A stretch of 64,000 bases of DNA from Halovenus salina (GCF_026410925.1 NZ_CP112972.1:868001-932000), one strand, 5' to 3'; counted from the stretch's first letter, positions 1 through 9,508 are shown. Numbers and translations: made by a program. Notes: generated from the letters alone by a model not told the origin.

Positions 1-1
1 G

Positions 2-415
2 ATGGTCGTCTACGTGCCGTACCTGTTTGCCGAGATACTCAAAGCGAACATCCAGGTCGCAGCCGTGATACTCGACCCGCGGCTACCAATCGAACCCCGG
101 CTCACGCGGGTGAACGCCGCTGTCTGGGGGAGTGTCCCGGTGACGACGCTCGCAAACAGCATCACCCTCACGCCGGGGACGCTTACCGTCCGCGTCGAGG
201 GGCGAACCCTGACCGTACACACGCTCGTGCCCGGCCCCCGCGAGGGACTGTTCGACGGCGGGCTCGAAAGTGCGGTTCGGTTCGTGTTCTACGGTCGGAG
301 CGCGATGAACATGCCGAGCCCCCGGGAACGAGGAGATACCGAAATTCTCCAATCTCCCGATGACGAGACAGCAACAGCAGACACTGTCGAGACCGACGGA
401 GGTGAACAGCAATGA
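2..415 (+). CDS. mnhE: Cation/proton antiporter subunit E (MnhE/MrpE), C-terminal part
   Basis: This is the end of a MnhE/MrpE subunit of a multisubunit Na+(K+)/H+ antiporter in the cytoplasmic membrane. The visible 137 residues hold the family's conserved core: a segment running into ANIQVA, a PVTTLANSITLTPGT stretch and a TVHTLVPG strand, then an acidic tail. The ATG at base 2 is almost certainly internal, because the N-terminal membrane segments expected in MnhE are missing and must lie upstream of the window. The stop overlaps the next start by four bases (ATGA), as in the rest of the operon. The family call is firm; the true start cannot be seen. Confidence 0.85.
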   Translation: MVVYVPYLFAEILKANIQVAAVILDPRLPIEPRLTRVNAAVWGSVPVTTLANSITLTPGTLTVRVEGRTLTVHTLVPGPREGLFDGGLESAVRFVFYGRSAMNMPSPRERGDTEILQSPDDETATADTVETDGGEQQ

Positions 416-702
416 TTCCCAACTCCGGCGACCTCGTGACCGACGCGTTCCTGATTGCGGCAGCGCTGTTTATGCTGTTGGCGGTCGCACTGTTGTATCG
501 CGCCCTCAAGGGACCGACGACACAGGACCGTGTGCTCGCGGTGAACGTCCTCGGAACGAATACCGTGGTCATTCTCGCGTTGCTCGGGGCGGCACTGGGT
601 GAGCCGTCGCTTCTCGACATTGCGCTCGTCTACGCGCTGTTGAACTTCCTGATGTCGGTCGCCATCTCGAAGTTCACCGTCGAGCAGGGAGGTGTGCTCT
701 GA
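412..702 (+). CDS. mnhF: Cation/proton antiporter subunit F (MnhF/MrpF)
   Basis: Small integral membrane subunit of the Mrp-type antiporter, 96 residues with three predicted membrane helices (about 12-32, 40-60 and 66-86). It has the MnhF signature: an RALKGPTTQDRVLAVN loop after the first helix and a D-IALVYALLNF segment in the third. The length matches the family. The start overlaps the mnhE stop by four bases and the stop shares one base with the mnhG start, so it is probably translated by coupling. MrpF has no catalytic residues of its own and is known as a structural part of the complex. Confidence 0.93.
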   Translation: MIPNSGDLVTDAFLIAAALFMLLAVALLYRALKGPTTQDRVLAVNVLGTNTVVILALLGAALGEPSLLDIALVYALLNFLMSVAISKFTVEQGGVL

Positions 703-1073
703 TGGTCGACGCACAGAGTGTGGCCATTCTGGTGTTGGTCGGCCTCGGCCTGTTCTTTACGTTCGTCTCGACGGCGGGCGTGTTGCGTCTGCCCGACATC
801 TACTCGCGGGCACACACCGCCTCGCAGGCGGATACGCTGGGTGCTGGCTTCACTCTCGCGGCCGTCGCGCTCGCGCTGGGCCTCGAAACCGGCTCGTACA
901 AGACAGTGTTGCTGTTGTTTTTCATCTTCATCACCAATCCGACAGCCGCCCACGCGATTGCGCGGGCCGCCGAAGAAGAGGGTATCGAGCCGTGGACGAC
1001 CGACGACGACCGGACCGACGAGGAACTCTACCGTGATTCGAACGTCGAAACCGACGGAGGTGACAGAGAATGA
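702..1073 (+). CDS. mnhG: Cation/proton antiporter subunit G (MnhG/MrpG)
   Basis: MnhG subunit of the Mrp-type antiporter, 123 residues. Three hydrophobic helices are followed by an acidic tail that is probably cytoplasmic (from about residue 90). The family signature GVLRLPDIYSRAHTASQADTLGAG is present at about residues 25-48, followed by a third helix with FFIFITNPTAAHAIARAA. The length is normal for haloarchaeal MnhG with its charged extension. The ATG overlaps the mnhF stop (TGATG) and the stop overlaps the next gene by ATGA. Confidence 0.93.
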   Translation: MVDAQSVAILVLVGLGLFFTFVSTAGVLRLPDIYSRAHTASQADTLGAGFTLAAVALALGLETGSYKTVLLLFFIFITNPTAAHAIARAAEEEGIEPWTTDDDRTDEELYRDSNVETDGGDRE

Positions 1074-1615
1074 TATCCGCATTCGAGGCAGTACTGTTCG
1101 CGTTCATCCTGACGACAGCGGTCGCAACCGCACTCCTGCGAGACATACTCGCGGTTATCGTGGTCTTTGCCGCCTACAGCCTGGGGATGGCGCTGTTCTA
1201 TGCCTTCCTGCTCGCGCCCGACGTGGCGATGACCGAGGCCGCAATCGGTGCTGGCGTGACCACACTGTTGTTGTTGCTGGCGCTGGTCAAGACGAGCCGG
1301 CCGGACCTAGAGACGCGGTTCGAACGGCCAAACGTGCCGGCGCTGGTCGTCTTTGGCGCGCTGTTTCTCGTGCTCGCGTCGACGCTGAGCGAGTTCCCTG
1401 CCGTCGGCGCGTCGGATGCTCCGGTCTGGGACAACCCGGCAGTCACGCAGTACTACATCGAGAACGCCTACGCCGACACCCACGTCGAGAACGCGGTTTC
1501 GGCCGTGCTGGCTGGCTACCGTGGGTTCGATACCTTCGGCGAGGCCGTCGTCGTCTTCGCCGCCGGTATCGCCACACTCACGGTCCTCCACCGGGAGGTG
1601 TTCACCCGTGAGTAA
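1070..1615 (+). CDS. DUF4040 membrane subunit of Mrp antiporter (MrpA C-terminal/MbhD-like)
   Basis: Membrane protein of 181 residues corresponding to the part of bacterial MrpA that follows the NuoL-like domain. In archaeal Mrp and Mbh systems this part is a separate gene (DUF4040, MbhD/MbhE-like). The diagnostic segment is AAYSLGMALFYAFLLAPDVAMTEAAIGAG at about residues 36-64; its acidic residue in APDVAMTEA is conserved in MrpA. A second hydrophobic part (about 88-105 and 155-172) flanks an extracytoplasmic loop. It starts by ATGA overlap with mnhG and overlaps the mnhB start by eight bases. So this operon has a split MrpA, not a fused one. Confidence 0.88.
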   Translation: MISAFEAVLFAFILTTAVATALLRDILAVIVVFAAYSLGMALFYAFLLAPDVAMTEAAIGAGVTTLLLLLALVKTSRPDLETRFERPNVPALVVFGALFLVLASTLSEFPAVGASDAPVWDNPAVTQYYIENAYADTHVENAVSAVLAGYRGFDTFGEAVVVFAAGIATLTVLHREVFTRE

Positions 1616-2108
1616 CGCCGATGAGAGCCCACTGGGTGACGCTGGCTCGACGTACATCGAGAGCCAGATTATTATGGTGACCGTCCGCATCATCGCGCCG
1701 TTTGCCTTCACCTACGGGCTCTTTCTGGTCTTTCATGGCTCTGGCTCGCCGGGCGGCAGCTTCCAGGGTGGGGCTATCGTCGGCGCAACTGTCCTGATGA
1801 TTGCGTTCGCCTTCGGTATCGAGCCGACCCGGGACTGGATACGGAACCGGACCGTGGTCGGACTGGCCGCAGGCGGTGTCACAGCCTTCGCGATGGTCGG
1901 TCTCGTACCGATGTTGCTCGGAGGGAACTTCCTCGAATACGAACGCTACAAGACAGATCTCGGCATCGAGGTGAAGTACGGCCTCGAAGCCATCGAGATT
2001 GCCGGCGTCGCCCCTATCGTCGCAGGCGTCATCGTCGGACTCTTCTTCCTGCTCGCTGCGGGTGCGATGCAGGAGCCACCCTCCGAGGAGGTGTCGAACG
2101 ATGAGTGA
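1608..2108 (+). CDS. mnhB: Cation/proton antiporter subunit B (MnhB/MrpB)
   Basis: MnhB subunit, 166 residues with four membrane helices. The family signature is present: a first helix VRIIAPFAFTYGLFLVFHG, then SPGGSFQGGAIVGA. The chosen GTG at 1608 lies inside the last codons of the upstream gene. A longer reading frame exists upstream, but its sequence is arginine- and serine-rich antisense-like filler, whereas the protein from 1608 begins like known MnhB proteins with a short polar head. The stop overlaps the mnhC start by eight bases. Confidence 0.92.
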   Translation: MSNADESPLGDAGSTYIESQIIMVTVRIIAPFAFTYGLFLVFHGSGSPGGSFQGGAIVGATVLMIAFAFGIEPTRDWIRNRTVVGLAAGGVTAFAMVGLVPMLLGGNFLEYERYKTDLGIEVKYGLEAIEIAGVAPIVAGVIVGLFFLLAAGAMQEPPSEEVSNDE

Positions 2109-2526
2109 GCTTCTCGCTGCCGTCAGCACCGGGACACCGCTGGTGACGGATATCCTGACGAACCAGTACACGTATCTGCTGTTCGCGCTGTTGCTCGTAA
2201 TCGGCTTGTACATGGTAGTTGCCAGCTCGGATCTCGTCAAGAAGATTATCGGGCTGAACCTGTTCCAGTCCGCCATCTTCCTGTTTTTCGTCTCGACAGC
2301 CTACCTGGGAGAGATTGGCGGCGAGAGCGGACAGGCACCGATTATCCCGAAGAAGGCAGTTGCCTACGACCCGTACGCAAGCCCGCTCCCACAGGTCATC
2401 GTGCTGACCGCAATCGTCGTCGGCGTGGCCCTGACCGCGGTGGGGCTGGCGCTGATAATCCGTATCTACGGCGAGTACGGGACACTCGACGAGGAGACGC
2501 TCAGGGAGGTGCGGGCCGATGACTGA
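2101..2526 (+). CDS. mnhC: Cation/proton antiporter subunit C (MnhC/MrpC, NuoK-like)
   Basis: MnhC subunit, 141 residues, homologous to NuoK of complex I. Three helices are visible, with the typical GLYMVVASSDLVKKIIGLNLFQSAIFLFFV stretch (about 37-66) and PLPQVIVLTAIVVGVALTAVGLAL in the last helix. The ATG at 2101 was chosen over upstream in-frame starts because it overlaps the mnhB stop and gives a normal MrpC length. The stop overlaps the next ATG by eight bases. In Mrp complexes this subunit pairs with the NuoL/M/N-like subunit encoded next. Confidence 0.92.
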   Translation: MSELLAAVSTGTPLVTDILTNQYTYLLFALLLVIGLYMVVASSDLVKKIIGLNLFQSAIFLFFVSTAYLGEIGGESGQAPIIPKKAVAYDPYASPLPQVIVLTAIVVGVALTAVGLALIIRIYGEYGTLDEETLREVRADD

Positions 2527-4123
2527 GGAGTTGCTTCCCGTCCTGCTGATTGTGGTCCCGATACTCGCGGCAGCGCTTCCGGTCGTCCTCGGGTTGTTCC
2601 GACAGCAGGTCGGCTGGCCGGTCGCTGTTGGCGCGCTCTCGGTCGAAGCGGTGCTCGCGGCCTGGCTCGGGTACGCCGTCTACATCGGCGAATCCCGGGT
2701 TGTCCACGTTCTCGGCGGCGAGACCTTCGGGCGCAAGGAGGTCACGATTGGCGGCTCCGACACCGAAGGATTCATCGTCGGCATCGAGCTGGTCGCCGAC
2801 GCGCTCTCCGGATTGCTCGTGGTGCTGGTCGCACTCGTTGCCCTCGCTGTGCTCGCGTACGCCCGGCGTGCAGGGCCGCGTCGGAATCCCTTCTACAGCA
2901 CGTACCTCCTGCTGACCGGCGGGCTGATGGGGCTGGTGTTGACCGGCGACCTGTTCAACCTCTTTGTCTTCCTCGAGATTGTCGGGCTGATGACCTACGC
3001 ACTGGTCGCCAGTGACCGCTCGGGGGCATCGACGGTCGCCGCGCTGAAGTATCTCATCATCGGGACCACCGGCGCCTCGATGTATCTCATCGGGGTCGGC
3101 TACCTGTTCGTCCGGACCGGGACACTCAATATGGTCGATGTCGCACGCGTGCTTGCCGGCGAGCCGAACTGGGTCGAAGGAGCCCTGTACAGCGAACCGC
3201 TGGTCGCCGCTAGCTTCGGGTTTATCGCCGTCGGGCTGGCAACGAAGGCGGCGATTTTCCCGCTGCATACCTGGCAGCCAGACGCTTACTCTGAGTCCCC
3301 CGACTCGGTGACGGTGCTCATCTCGGCGCTCGTCTCGACGACCACAGCCTACGCGCTCGCTCGTATCACATGGACTGTCTTCTCGCCCGATTTCTTCGCC
3401 GCCAATCCACGAGCGGTCGAGGCCCTCCTGGTGATTGCGTCAGTCAGCGTCGTAGCTGGGAGCCTCCTGGCGGCGATGCAACGGCGGGTCAAGCGCGTGT
3501 TCGCGTACTCCTCAGTTGCACAGTTCGGGCTCATCGTGATGGCTATCGGAACCGCCGTCCATCCCGCCGCCTCCGACCAGGCGACACAGTTCGCGGTCTA
3601 CGGCGTTGTCGTCCACCTCATCGGTCACGCGGTCATCAAAGGAGGGCTGTTCGCAGCCGTCGGTGCACTGCGGTCGGGCACCGGCGCGCAGTACGTCGGT
3701 GAGTTTGCTGGCCTCGCCAAACAGCGGCCGTTCCTCTCGGGGAGTATCGCGGTGCTCGGGTTCAGTCTCGTCGGCGTGCCGCCGGCGGTCGGTTTCGTCG
3801 GCAAGTGGTACATCGGGCTCGCGGCCGTCGAGGCCGAGCTGTGGCCGCTGGTCGCCGTCATTTTCGCGAGCACGCTGTTGACCCTGCTGTACGTGGCGAG
3901 ATTGGTCGAACGGCTGTATTTCACCCCGTCCCCCGAGACTACCGAGGCTCCCGAGCAGGTCGCCGCAGACGGGAGCGGGTCGCCTTCCTACGGTATGGTT
4001 GCTGTGGCTGTGCTCGCGGCGGTACTGGCCGTAGCGCTCGGGTTCGCAGGCGCTGAACTGACAGACGCAATGGCCCCACTGGTCGAAGCGATTCAGGAGT
4101 CGTCGCCGGAGGTACACCCATGA
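2519..4123 (+). CDS. mnhD: Proton-conducting antiporter subunit D, first of three paralogues
   Basis: A 534-residue NuoM/NuoN/MrpD-type transporter with about 14 membrane helices. The glutamate in VFLEIVGLMTYAL (helix 5) and Lys243 in TKAAIFPLHTWQPDAY (helix 7) match the conserved ion-path residues of the family. At the place of the usual helix 8 lysine (19 residues after the Asp of WQPD) the residue is Thr274, in LISALVSTTTAYALARI. The gene follows mnhC directly, which is the usual place of mrpD, so this is the best candidate for the true MrpD. The start overlaps mnhC by eight bases and the stop overlaps the next ATG by four. Confidence 0.92.
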   Translation: MTEELLPVLLIVVPILAAALPVVLGLFRQQVGWPVAVGALSVEAVLAAWLGYAVYIGESRVVHVLGGETFGRKEVTIGGSDTEGFIVGIELVADALSGLLVVLVALVALAVLAYARRAGPRRNPFYSTYLLLTGGLMGLVLTGDLFNLFVFLEIVGLMTYALVASDRSGASTVAALKYLIIGTTGASMYLIGVGYLFVRTGTLNMVDVARVLAGEPNWVEGALYSEPLVAASFGFIAVGLATKAAIFPLHTWQPDAYSESPDSVTVLISALVSTTTAYALARITWTVFSPDFFAANPRAVEALLVIASVSVVAGSLLAAMQRRVKRVFAYSSVAQFGLIVMAIGTAVHPAASDQATQFAVYGVVVHLIGHAVIKGGLFAAVGALRSGTGAQYVGEFAGLAKQRPFLSGSIAVLGFSLVGVPPAVGFVGKWYIGLAAVEAELWPLVAVIFASTLLTLLYVARLVERLYFTPSPETTEAPEQVAADGSGSPSYGMVAVAVLAAVLAVALGFAGAELTDAMAPLVEAIQESSPEVHP

Positions 4124-5799
4124 CAGAAGCAGTCGTCACCGACATCCGACCGCTCGCTGCCGTGCTCGTCTCGGCGGTCGCGGTCGTCTTGATTCTCGCG
4201 TCGCATCGCTACCCGAACGTCCGCGAGTCGTGGTCCGTGCTCGCTGCGCTGACGAAGTTCGGTATCATCGCAAGTATGGTCCCGGGCGTGCTCGACGGCA
4301 CGGAGTACCGGGCCTCGCTCGGCGAGTTCGTCTTTGGAATCGAATTTTCGCTGCGGGCCGACGCGCTGGGAATGATATTCGCCCTGCTCGCGAGCTTCCT
4401 GTGGATTTTCACGGCATTCTATGCCGCCGGCTACATGCGCGGACTCTCCGAGCACAACCAGACGCGCTTTTTCGCGGCATTTGCCGCCAGTCTCTCGACG
4501 GCTGTCGGCGTCGCATTCGCCGAGAACCTGCTGACGATTTTCGTCTTCTACGAGCTGCTCTCTGTCGCCACCTATCCGCTGGTCGCGCACGACGAGACAG
4601 AGGAAGCACGGACGGCCGGCCGGAAGTACCTCGCGTACACCTTCTTCGGCGGCGGTCTGCTCGTGTTGTCTGGGACCGCACTGGTCTTTGCGATGGCCGG
4701 GACGACCCAGTTCGGCGAGACCGCAGCCCACCTCGCGGAGGCCAACACCGCGCTGGCACGGGCGGCGTTCGGTCTGTTGGCGGCCGGCTTCGGCGTCAAG
4801 GCCGCCCTGATGCCGGTCCACTCCTGGCTTCCGGACGCGATGGTTGCGCCGACCCCCGTCTCGGGGCTGTTGCACGCCGTCGCGGTCGTCAAAAGCGGCG
4901 TCTTCGGTATCGCCCGCCTCGTGCTGGAAGTCTACAACCCCGAACTCGTCGGCGACCTGGGCGTCGGTATCGTGCTGGCTATCCTCGCCGCGGTCACGCT
5001 GACCGTCGCGAGCATCATCGCGCTCCGGGCCGACCGGCTCAAGCGCCGGCTGGCGTACTCGACAATCAGCCAGCTTTCGTATATCGTGCTCGGCCTGGGG
5101 CTCGTCGGCCCGGCGGCGGTCGCCGGTGCCGGCCTGGAGAACGTCATCAGGGGTGGGCTGTTGCACATTCCGGCACATGCATTCATGAAGCTCACCCTGT
5201 TCTTTTGTGCCGGCATCATCCACGTCGAGACCCACACCGACTACATCAGCGAGATGGACGGTATCGGAAAGCGGATGCCATTAACGATGACCGCCTTCGC
5301 CGTTGCTTCCGCCGGCATGGCCGGGATTCCGCTCGTGGCTGGCTTCGTCAGCAAGTGGTTCATTCTGATTGGGGCTGTCGAGGCCAGCCAGCCGGTGTTT
5401 GCCGTCGTCTTGCTCATCTCCGGTGTGCTCAACATCGCCTACTTCTGGCCCATCGTCTACGGCGCATTCTTCGAGTCACACGAGGATGCCGACGCAAAGC
5501 CCCTCGTCGAGGGACCGTTTGGCGGACGCTTCGGCCGGCAGGCGGCAACCGACGGCGGCGAAGAGGCGCTTCCGGACGGCGGCGAAGAGACCGACCACGA
5601 CGATGAACACGGCGACCACCACGGCGGCCCGGGACCGGGCGGCTGGGACCGCGTCGGCTGGACCGGCGCTGAAGGGTCGTGGGCGATGCTCGCCCCGATT
5701 CTCGTCGTCGCTACCGGCGCGGTCGTTCTCGGTGTCGTGCCGTTCGAGGCGGTCTTTCTCGACCTTATTGAGAGTGTCGTTGAGGGGGTGACCGCCTGA
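4120..5799 (+). CDS. Proton-conducting antiporter subunit, NuoL/MrpA-like, second of three paralogues
   Basis: A 559-residue NuoL/M/N-type proton-conducting membrane subunit. It keeps the full set of family residues that I can check: the helix 5 glutamate in VFYELLSVATYPLV, Lys227 in VKAALMPVHSWLPDA and Lys258 in HAVAVVKSGVFG. A hydrophilic, His/Asp/Gly-rich insertion at about residues 465-510 separates the last helix from the body and is unlike the neighbouring paralogues; it is probably a cytoplasmic loop. With the separate DUF4040 subunit it may take the role of bacterial MrpA, but MrpA versus MrpD identity cannot be decided by eye. Overlaps are ATGA before and TGATG after. Confidence 0.9.
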   Translation: MTEAVVTDIRPLAAVLVSAVAVVLILASHRYPNVRESWSVLAALTKFGIIASMVPGVLDGTEYRASLGEFVFGIEFSLRADALGMIFALLASFLWIFTAFYAAGYMRGLSEHNQTRFFAAFAASLSTAVGVAFAENLLTIFVFYELLSVATYPLVAHDETEEARTAGRKYLAYTFFGGGLLVLSGTALVFAMAGTTQFGETAAHLAEANTALARAAFGLLAAGFGVKAALMPVHSWLPDAMVAPTPVSGLLHAVAVVKSGVFGIARLVLEVYNPELVGDLGVGIVLAILAAVTLTVASIIALRADRLKRRLAYSTISQLSYIVLGLGLVGPAAVAGAGLENVIRGGLLHIPAHAFMKLTLFFCAGIIHVETHTDYISEMDGIGKRMPLTMTAFAVASAGMAGIPLVAGFVSKWFILIGAVEASQPVFAVVLLISGVLNIAYFWPIVYGAFFESHEDADAKPLVEGPFGGRFGRQAATDGGEEALPDGGEETDHDDEHGDHHGGPGPGGWDRVGWTGAEGSWAMLAPILVVATGAVVLGVVPFEAVFLDLIESVVEGVTA

Positions 5800-7607
5800 T
5801 GGCCTACGAGTTCGCGCCTCCGTTCGCTATCGTGCTGATTGCGGCCGTGCTCGCGGCAGTGTTACCCCGTCGACCCGGCCACGCGGTCGGCGTCCTCGCG
5901 ACCGGCGCAGTCGCCGTCCTCGCCTGGGTGGTACCCGAAGGAACCTACATCGATGTCGACCTGTTCGGCGTCTTCGACGCGGTCGTCTACAACGTCGACC
6001 CATTCTCGCGGCTGATGGGCCTGATATTCGGGTTCATCGGCGCGGCGGCAGTGCTTTACTCCTATGCCAGCGAGGCAGACGGCCGCCAGACCGCGATTGC
6101 CCTCTCCTACGTGGGGACCAGCCTCGGCGCAGTCTATGCCGGTGACTGGTTGACGCTCATCTTCTTCTGGGAGCTGATGGCCGTCACCAGCACGCTGTTG
6201 GTCTGGTACTACGGCGGCGCTGCAGTCCGGTCTGGATTCCGGTACGCCGTCTTGCACGGTATCGGCGGCAGTCTCTTCCTCGCCGCTATCGTCTGGCACT
6301 ACGCCGAGGTCGGGACCGTCGCCTTCACCGGCAGCGGCATCACCGCGGGCGTCCCTGCGGCGCTGGCCGCGACCGGCATCGGCGTCAACGTCGGCTTCGT
6401 CGGGTTGCACGCCTGGCTCCCCGACACCTATCCGAGTCCGCACTTCGCGGCGAGTGTATTCCTCTGTGTGTTCACCACGAAGACGGGTGTCTACGGCATG
6501 TATCGGGCGTTCCCCGACGGTCACCTCTGGATTGCCTACATGGGTGGCGCGATGGCTGTTTTCGGGGCATTCGCGGCCCTACTTCAGTCGGATATGCGCC
6601 GTCTGCTCTCCTATCACATCCAGTCACAGGTCGGCTACATGGTCGCCGGCGTGGGACTCGGTGGGGCGGCAATCGGCCACGGAGGCAAATACTACCACGA
6701 ACTGGCGACCGCCGGCGCGTTCGGGCACGTGTTCAACCACATCCTCTACAAGGGACTGCTCTTCATGACTGTCGGTGTCATCATCTACCGGACCGGTAAG
6801 GAGAGTCTCGACCACATCGGCGGCCTCGGACGGCACATGCCCCTGACTGCGATTACATTCGCTGTCGCCGCGCTGTCTATCGCCGGCTTCCCGGGCTTCA
6901 ACGGATTCGTCTCAAAGGGGATGATTATCGGTGCCGCCGACAAAAAAGAGCTCGAAGCACTGTGGTATCTCCTCTTGCTCGGTGGCGTCGGAACCTTCCT
7001 CTCGTTCATCAAACTCGGGTATTTCGCCTTCCTCGAAGGCGAGTACAGCGGCACGGTCAAAGACGCCAATATCGGCCAGAGCGTTGCGATGGTGTCGGTC
7101 GCGGGCCTCTGTGTCGCGTTCGGACTCGTGCCGGGGCTGCTGTTCGACATTCTCCCAGTAGAGGCCGAGGCCTACGAGTACACCACGTTCACAGTCCCAC
7201 ACATCGCCGAGGGTGTCGGCCTTGGGCTACTCGGCTTGATTGGCTTTGCCGTGTTACGCGGCCCGCTGCATCACATCGGCAGAGTGCCAGATATCGACGC
7301 CGTCTACAACCGCGCGTTCTTCTACGGCGGTCGGGTGCTCATCGTCGGCGTGACCGAGCTGTACGCGGCCGTCGACCGCGTGGCTGTTCGGCTGGTCCAG
7401 TCGGCATACTGGGTCGGTGGTAATCCGACACTTGCCGTGCTTCGAGCCTCCCGATATCTGCCCGAGTCGTTCCGTCCGTCTTGGGGCGACCAACAGCCAC
7501 AGACCGACGGCGGCGCACCCTCGCGGCTGTATATCCGTGCCGGCGTCGGAACGTCGGTTCTTCTCCTGGCTTCGGTCCTGACGGTCGTGCTGGTCGTCGT
7601 CCTCTGA
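5799..7607 (+). CDS. Proton-conducting antiporter subunit, third of three paralogues
   Basis: A 602-residue NuoL/M/N-like membrane subunit, last gene of the antiporter operon. The helix 5 glutamate is kept ([18 protein letters not shown]), and so is the helix 8 lysine (Lys228 in [14 protein letters not shown]). The normally conserved helix 7 lysine is Asn197 in [17 protein letters not shown], and the Pro before HxW is Gly. The C-terminal third (about 470-602) carries an extra amphipathic part and a final membrane helix, which suggests a lateral-helix-like extension. Known complex I subunits use both lysines for proton transfer, so this subunit may be structural or may use a different path (inference). 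A 50-base gap follows before fen. Confidence 0.88.
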   Translation: MAYEFAPPFAIVLIAAVLAAVLPRRPGHAVGVLATGAVAVLAWVVPEGTYIDVDLFGVFDAVVYNVDPFSRLMGLIFGFIGAAAVLYSYASEADGRQTAIALSYVGTSLGAVYAGDWLTLIFFWELMAVTSTLLVWYYGGAAVRSGFRYAVLHGIGGSLFLAAIVWHYAEVGTVAFTGSGITAGVPAALAATGIGVNVGFVGLHAWLPDTYPSPHFAASVFLCVFTTKTGVYGMYRAFPDGHLWIAYMGGAMAVFGAFAALLQSDMRRLLSYHIQSQVGYMVAGVGLGGAAIGHGGKYYHELATAGAFGHVFNHILYKGLLFMTVGVIIYRTGKESLDHIGGLGRHMPLTAITFAVAALSIAGFPGFNGFVSKGMIIGAADKKELEALWYLLLLGGVGTFLSFIKLGYFAFLEGEYSGTVKDANIGQSVAMVSVAGLCVAFGLVPGLLFDILPVEAEAYEYTTFTVPHIAEGVGLGLLGLIGFAVLRGPLHHIGRVPDIDAVYNRAFFYGGRVLIVGVTELYAAVDRVAVRLVQSAYWVGGNPTLAVLRASRYLPESFRPSWGDQQPQTDGGAPSRLYIRAGVGTSVLLLASVLTVVLVVVL

Positions 7608-7659
7608 CGACTGGCAGCGACCAAAAACTGTTTCGCCGCTCCGCCCCCAGACAGATGCA

Positions 7660-8637
7660 ATGGGAAACGCAGATCTGCGTGATATCGCCGCTATCGAAGA
7701 TGTGGCCTTCGAGGAGCTCGGCGGGTCGGTCGTCGCCGTCGACGCACACAACTGGCTGTATCGCTACCTCACGACGACGGTCAAGTGGACCAGCGACACG
7801 AAATACACTACCAGCGACGGGACCGAGGTTGCGAATCTCATCGGTGTCGTACAGGGACTACCGAAGTTTTTCGAACACGACATCACGCCCGTGTTCGTCT
7901 TCGACGGCGCGGTCACAGACCTCAAAGAAGACGAGATAAGCGAGCGCCGCGAACAACGCGAGCAGTACGAGGAGGCACTCGAAGAGGCACGCGAAGCGGG
8001 CGACCAGCTCGCGGTCGCACGCCTCGAATCACGGACGCAACGGCTCACAGAGACGATTATCGAGACGACGCGGGAGCTGTTCTCCGTGCTGGACGTTCCC
8101 GTCGTTGACGCCCCCGCCGAGGGCGAGGCCCAGTGTGCACACATGGCGCGGCACGGAACTGTCGACTATGCCGGCACCGAGGACTACGACGCCCTGCTCT
8201 TCGGTGCACCCCACACGCTCAGACAGCTCACGAGCAGCGGTGACCCGGAGCTGATGGACCTCGAAAAGACGCTCGACCGACACGACCTGAGCTGGGAGCA
8301 GCTGGTCGACGTGGCGCTGCTCTGTGGGACCGACTTCAACGACGGAATCACGGGAATCGGCCCGAAGACAGCGGTTTCGCTCGTGGCCGAGCACGGCGAC
8401 CTCTTCGGGGCACTCGAAGCCCGGGACGAACACATCGACAACGCAGACCGGCTTCGCTCGCTGTTTCTCGACCCTGCTGTCGAGGATGTAACCGTCGACA
8501 CCAATATCGACCCAGACGTGCCACGCGCCCGTGAATACGTCACCGAGACGTGGGAGGTCGACGCCGACGAAGTCGAGCGCGGCTTCGAGCGTATCGAGGA
8601 GTCACTCGTCCAGACTGGCCTCGGTGACTGGGCCTGA
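7660..8637 (+). CDS. fen: Flap endonuclease-1
   Basis: Structure-specific 5' nuclease that removes flaps during Okazaki-fragment maturation and repair, 325 residues, the usual archaeal length. The XPG-N part (1-105) has [14 protein letters not shown] and VFVFDGAV with metal-binding aspartates. The XPG-I part has [13 protein letters not shown] and [11 protein letters not shown], and the helix-hairpin-helix follows as [18 protein letters not shown]. The C-terminus ends QTGLGDWA, which fits a PCNA-interacting (PIP) box of the form Qxxhxxaa except that the last aromatic is Ala. It stands alone on the plus strand, and its last 36 bases overlap the tail of the convergent gene that follows. Confidence 0.95.
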   Translation: MGNADLRDIAAIEDVAFEELGGSVVAVDAHNWLYRYLTTTVKWTSDTKYTTSDGTEVANLIGVVQGLPKFFEHDITPVFVFDGAVTDLKEDEISERREQREQYEEALEEAREAGDQLAVARLESRTQRLTETIIETTRELFSVLDVPVVDAPAEGEAQCAHMARHGTVDYAGTEDYDALLFGAPHTLRQLTSSGDPELMDLEKTLDRHDLSWEQLVDVALLCGTDFNDGITGIGPKTAVSLVAEHGDLFGALEARDEHIDNADRLRSLFLDPAVEDVTVDTNIDPDVPRAREYVTETWEVDADEVERGFERIEESLVQTGLGDWA

Positions 8638-9291
8638 CGTGGGAATCGCGAGTGCAAGCAAGAGGATTGTGGCGGCGAAGACAGCCGTCGAGAGGTCATA
8701 CGAGAGCGACCCGGGCTGGTAGGCGAGCGTCGACCCCGTGACGACCCCGACGAGTGCGCCGACGAGTGGGAGCGTACAGCTCACACAGGCAAACAGCCCG
8801 AGCAGTCCGGCGACAGCACCACGGGCAGTCACAGCGACCGCGCGGTAGACGCCGTAGGCAAGCGCCAGGTAGCCGACGACCTCGAAGGGAATGAGTGTCG
8901 CCTGGAACGGAGGAGCTGATGCCAGAAGAACAGGTCCCCAGCCCGGTGGCGCTATCTGGACAGCGATGTCGGTCGTCTCCGCGCCGAGGCTGAGGAGACC
9001 GCCGAGCCCAGCGAGAACGACGAAGTAGCCGGCACCAACAACGAGAGCCACCGGCTGTCGCGAATGAGGGCGTCCGCGGTACCGGAGGTGAAAGACGAAC
9101 CAGACAGAGAGCGCCATCCAGACGAGGGGCACAACCGCACGGCTTGGGTCGATTGGCGTCCCCGTGAGGGCAACGTGTCCGACAATCAGCGCCGTGCCGA
9201 CGGTGAGCACTGCCAGTGCGGCGAGCGCAGGCGGGGCTGTCACCAGTCGCAGCGCGCGGTCGACGCCGGGATTCTGTGTGACAGTACTCAT
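8602..9291 (-). CDS. Membrane protein of the ba3 oxidase operon
   Basis: A 229-residue membrane protein with seven to eight hydrophobic helices (for example about 18-42, 50-68, 82-102, 125-150, 155-178 and 195-215). I do not recognise a named domain. One notable motif is [17 protein letters not shown] near residues 158-174, with two cysteines two residues apart in a helix. The ATG at 9291 was chosen because the longer reading frame upstream runs across the preceding small gene. It is the last gene of the oxidase operon, 10 bases after its neighbour, so a role in oxidase assembly or metal/heme delivery is a reasonable inference. Its tail overlaps fen by 36 bases. Confidence 0.75.
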   Translation of the reverse strand: MSTVTQNPGVDRALRLVTAPPALAALAVLTVGTALIVGHVALTGTPIDPSRAVVPLVWMALSVWFVFHLRYRGRPHSRQPVALVVGAGYFVVLAGLGGLLSLGAETTDIAVQIAPPGWGPVLLASAPPFQATLIPFEVVGYLALAYGVYRAVAVTARGAVAGLLGLFACVSCTLPLVGALVGVVTGSTLAYQPGSLSYDLSTAVFAATILLLALAIPTSGPVTEASLDE

Positions 9292-9301
9292 AGAGTTGTG
9301 T

Positions 9302-9508
9302 TTAGGTGCCCACGGCCTGTTTGCCATCGGCTTTTGGCAACAGGAGCAGGCCGACGAACATGGCCACGAGCAGGAGGCCGGCAACCGGGAAGTACACCGA
9401 CAATGGTACCTCGAAGCCGAGCATCCCGAGCACGGTCCGCCCCTCGACGACGAAGACGATGGCAAACGCGAGCGCGACGAGCAAGCCAGCGGGACTGGGA
9501 CGATTCAT
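9302..9508 (-). CDS. Small membrane subunit of ba3-type oxidase operon
   Basis: A 68-residue protein with two membrane helices (about 8-30 and 37-58). Its ATG overlaps the stop of the oxidase subunit I gene by four bases (ATGA), so it is translated together with it. No cofactor-binding residues are visible. Haloarchaeal and Thermus-type ba3 oxidases are known to carry very small helical accessory subunits, and operon position makes such a role likely, but sequence alone does not prove it is part of the enzyme. Confidence 0.75.
   Translation of the reverse strand: MNRPSPAGLLVALAFAIVFVVEGRTVLGMLGFEVPLSVYFPVAGLLLVAMFVGLLLLPKADGKQAVGT

Noticed and set aside
4093-5235. Long minus-strand frame opposite the second antiporter paralogue
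   Set aside because: Arg/Asp/Gln-rich, no hydrophobic or domain pattern; shadow of the real gene.
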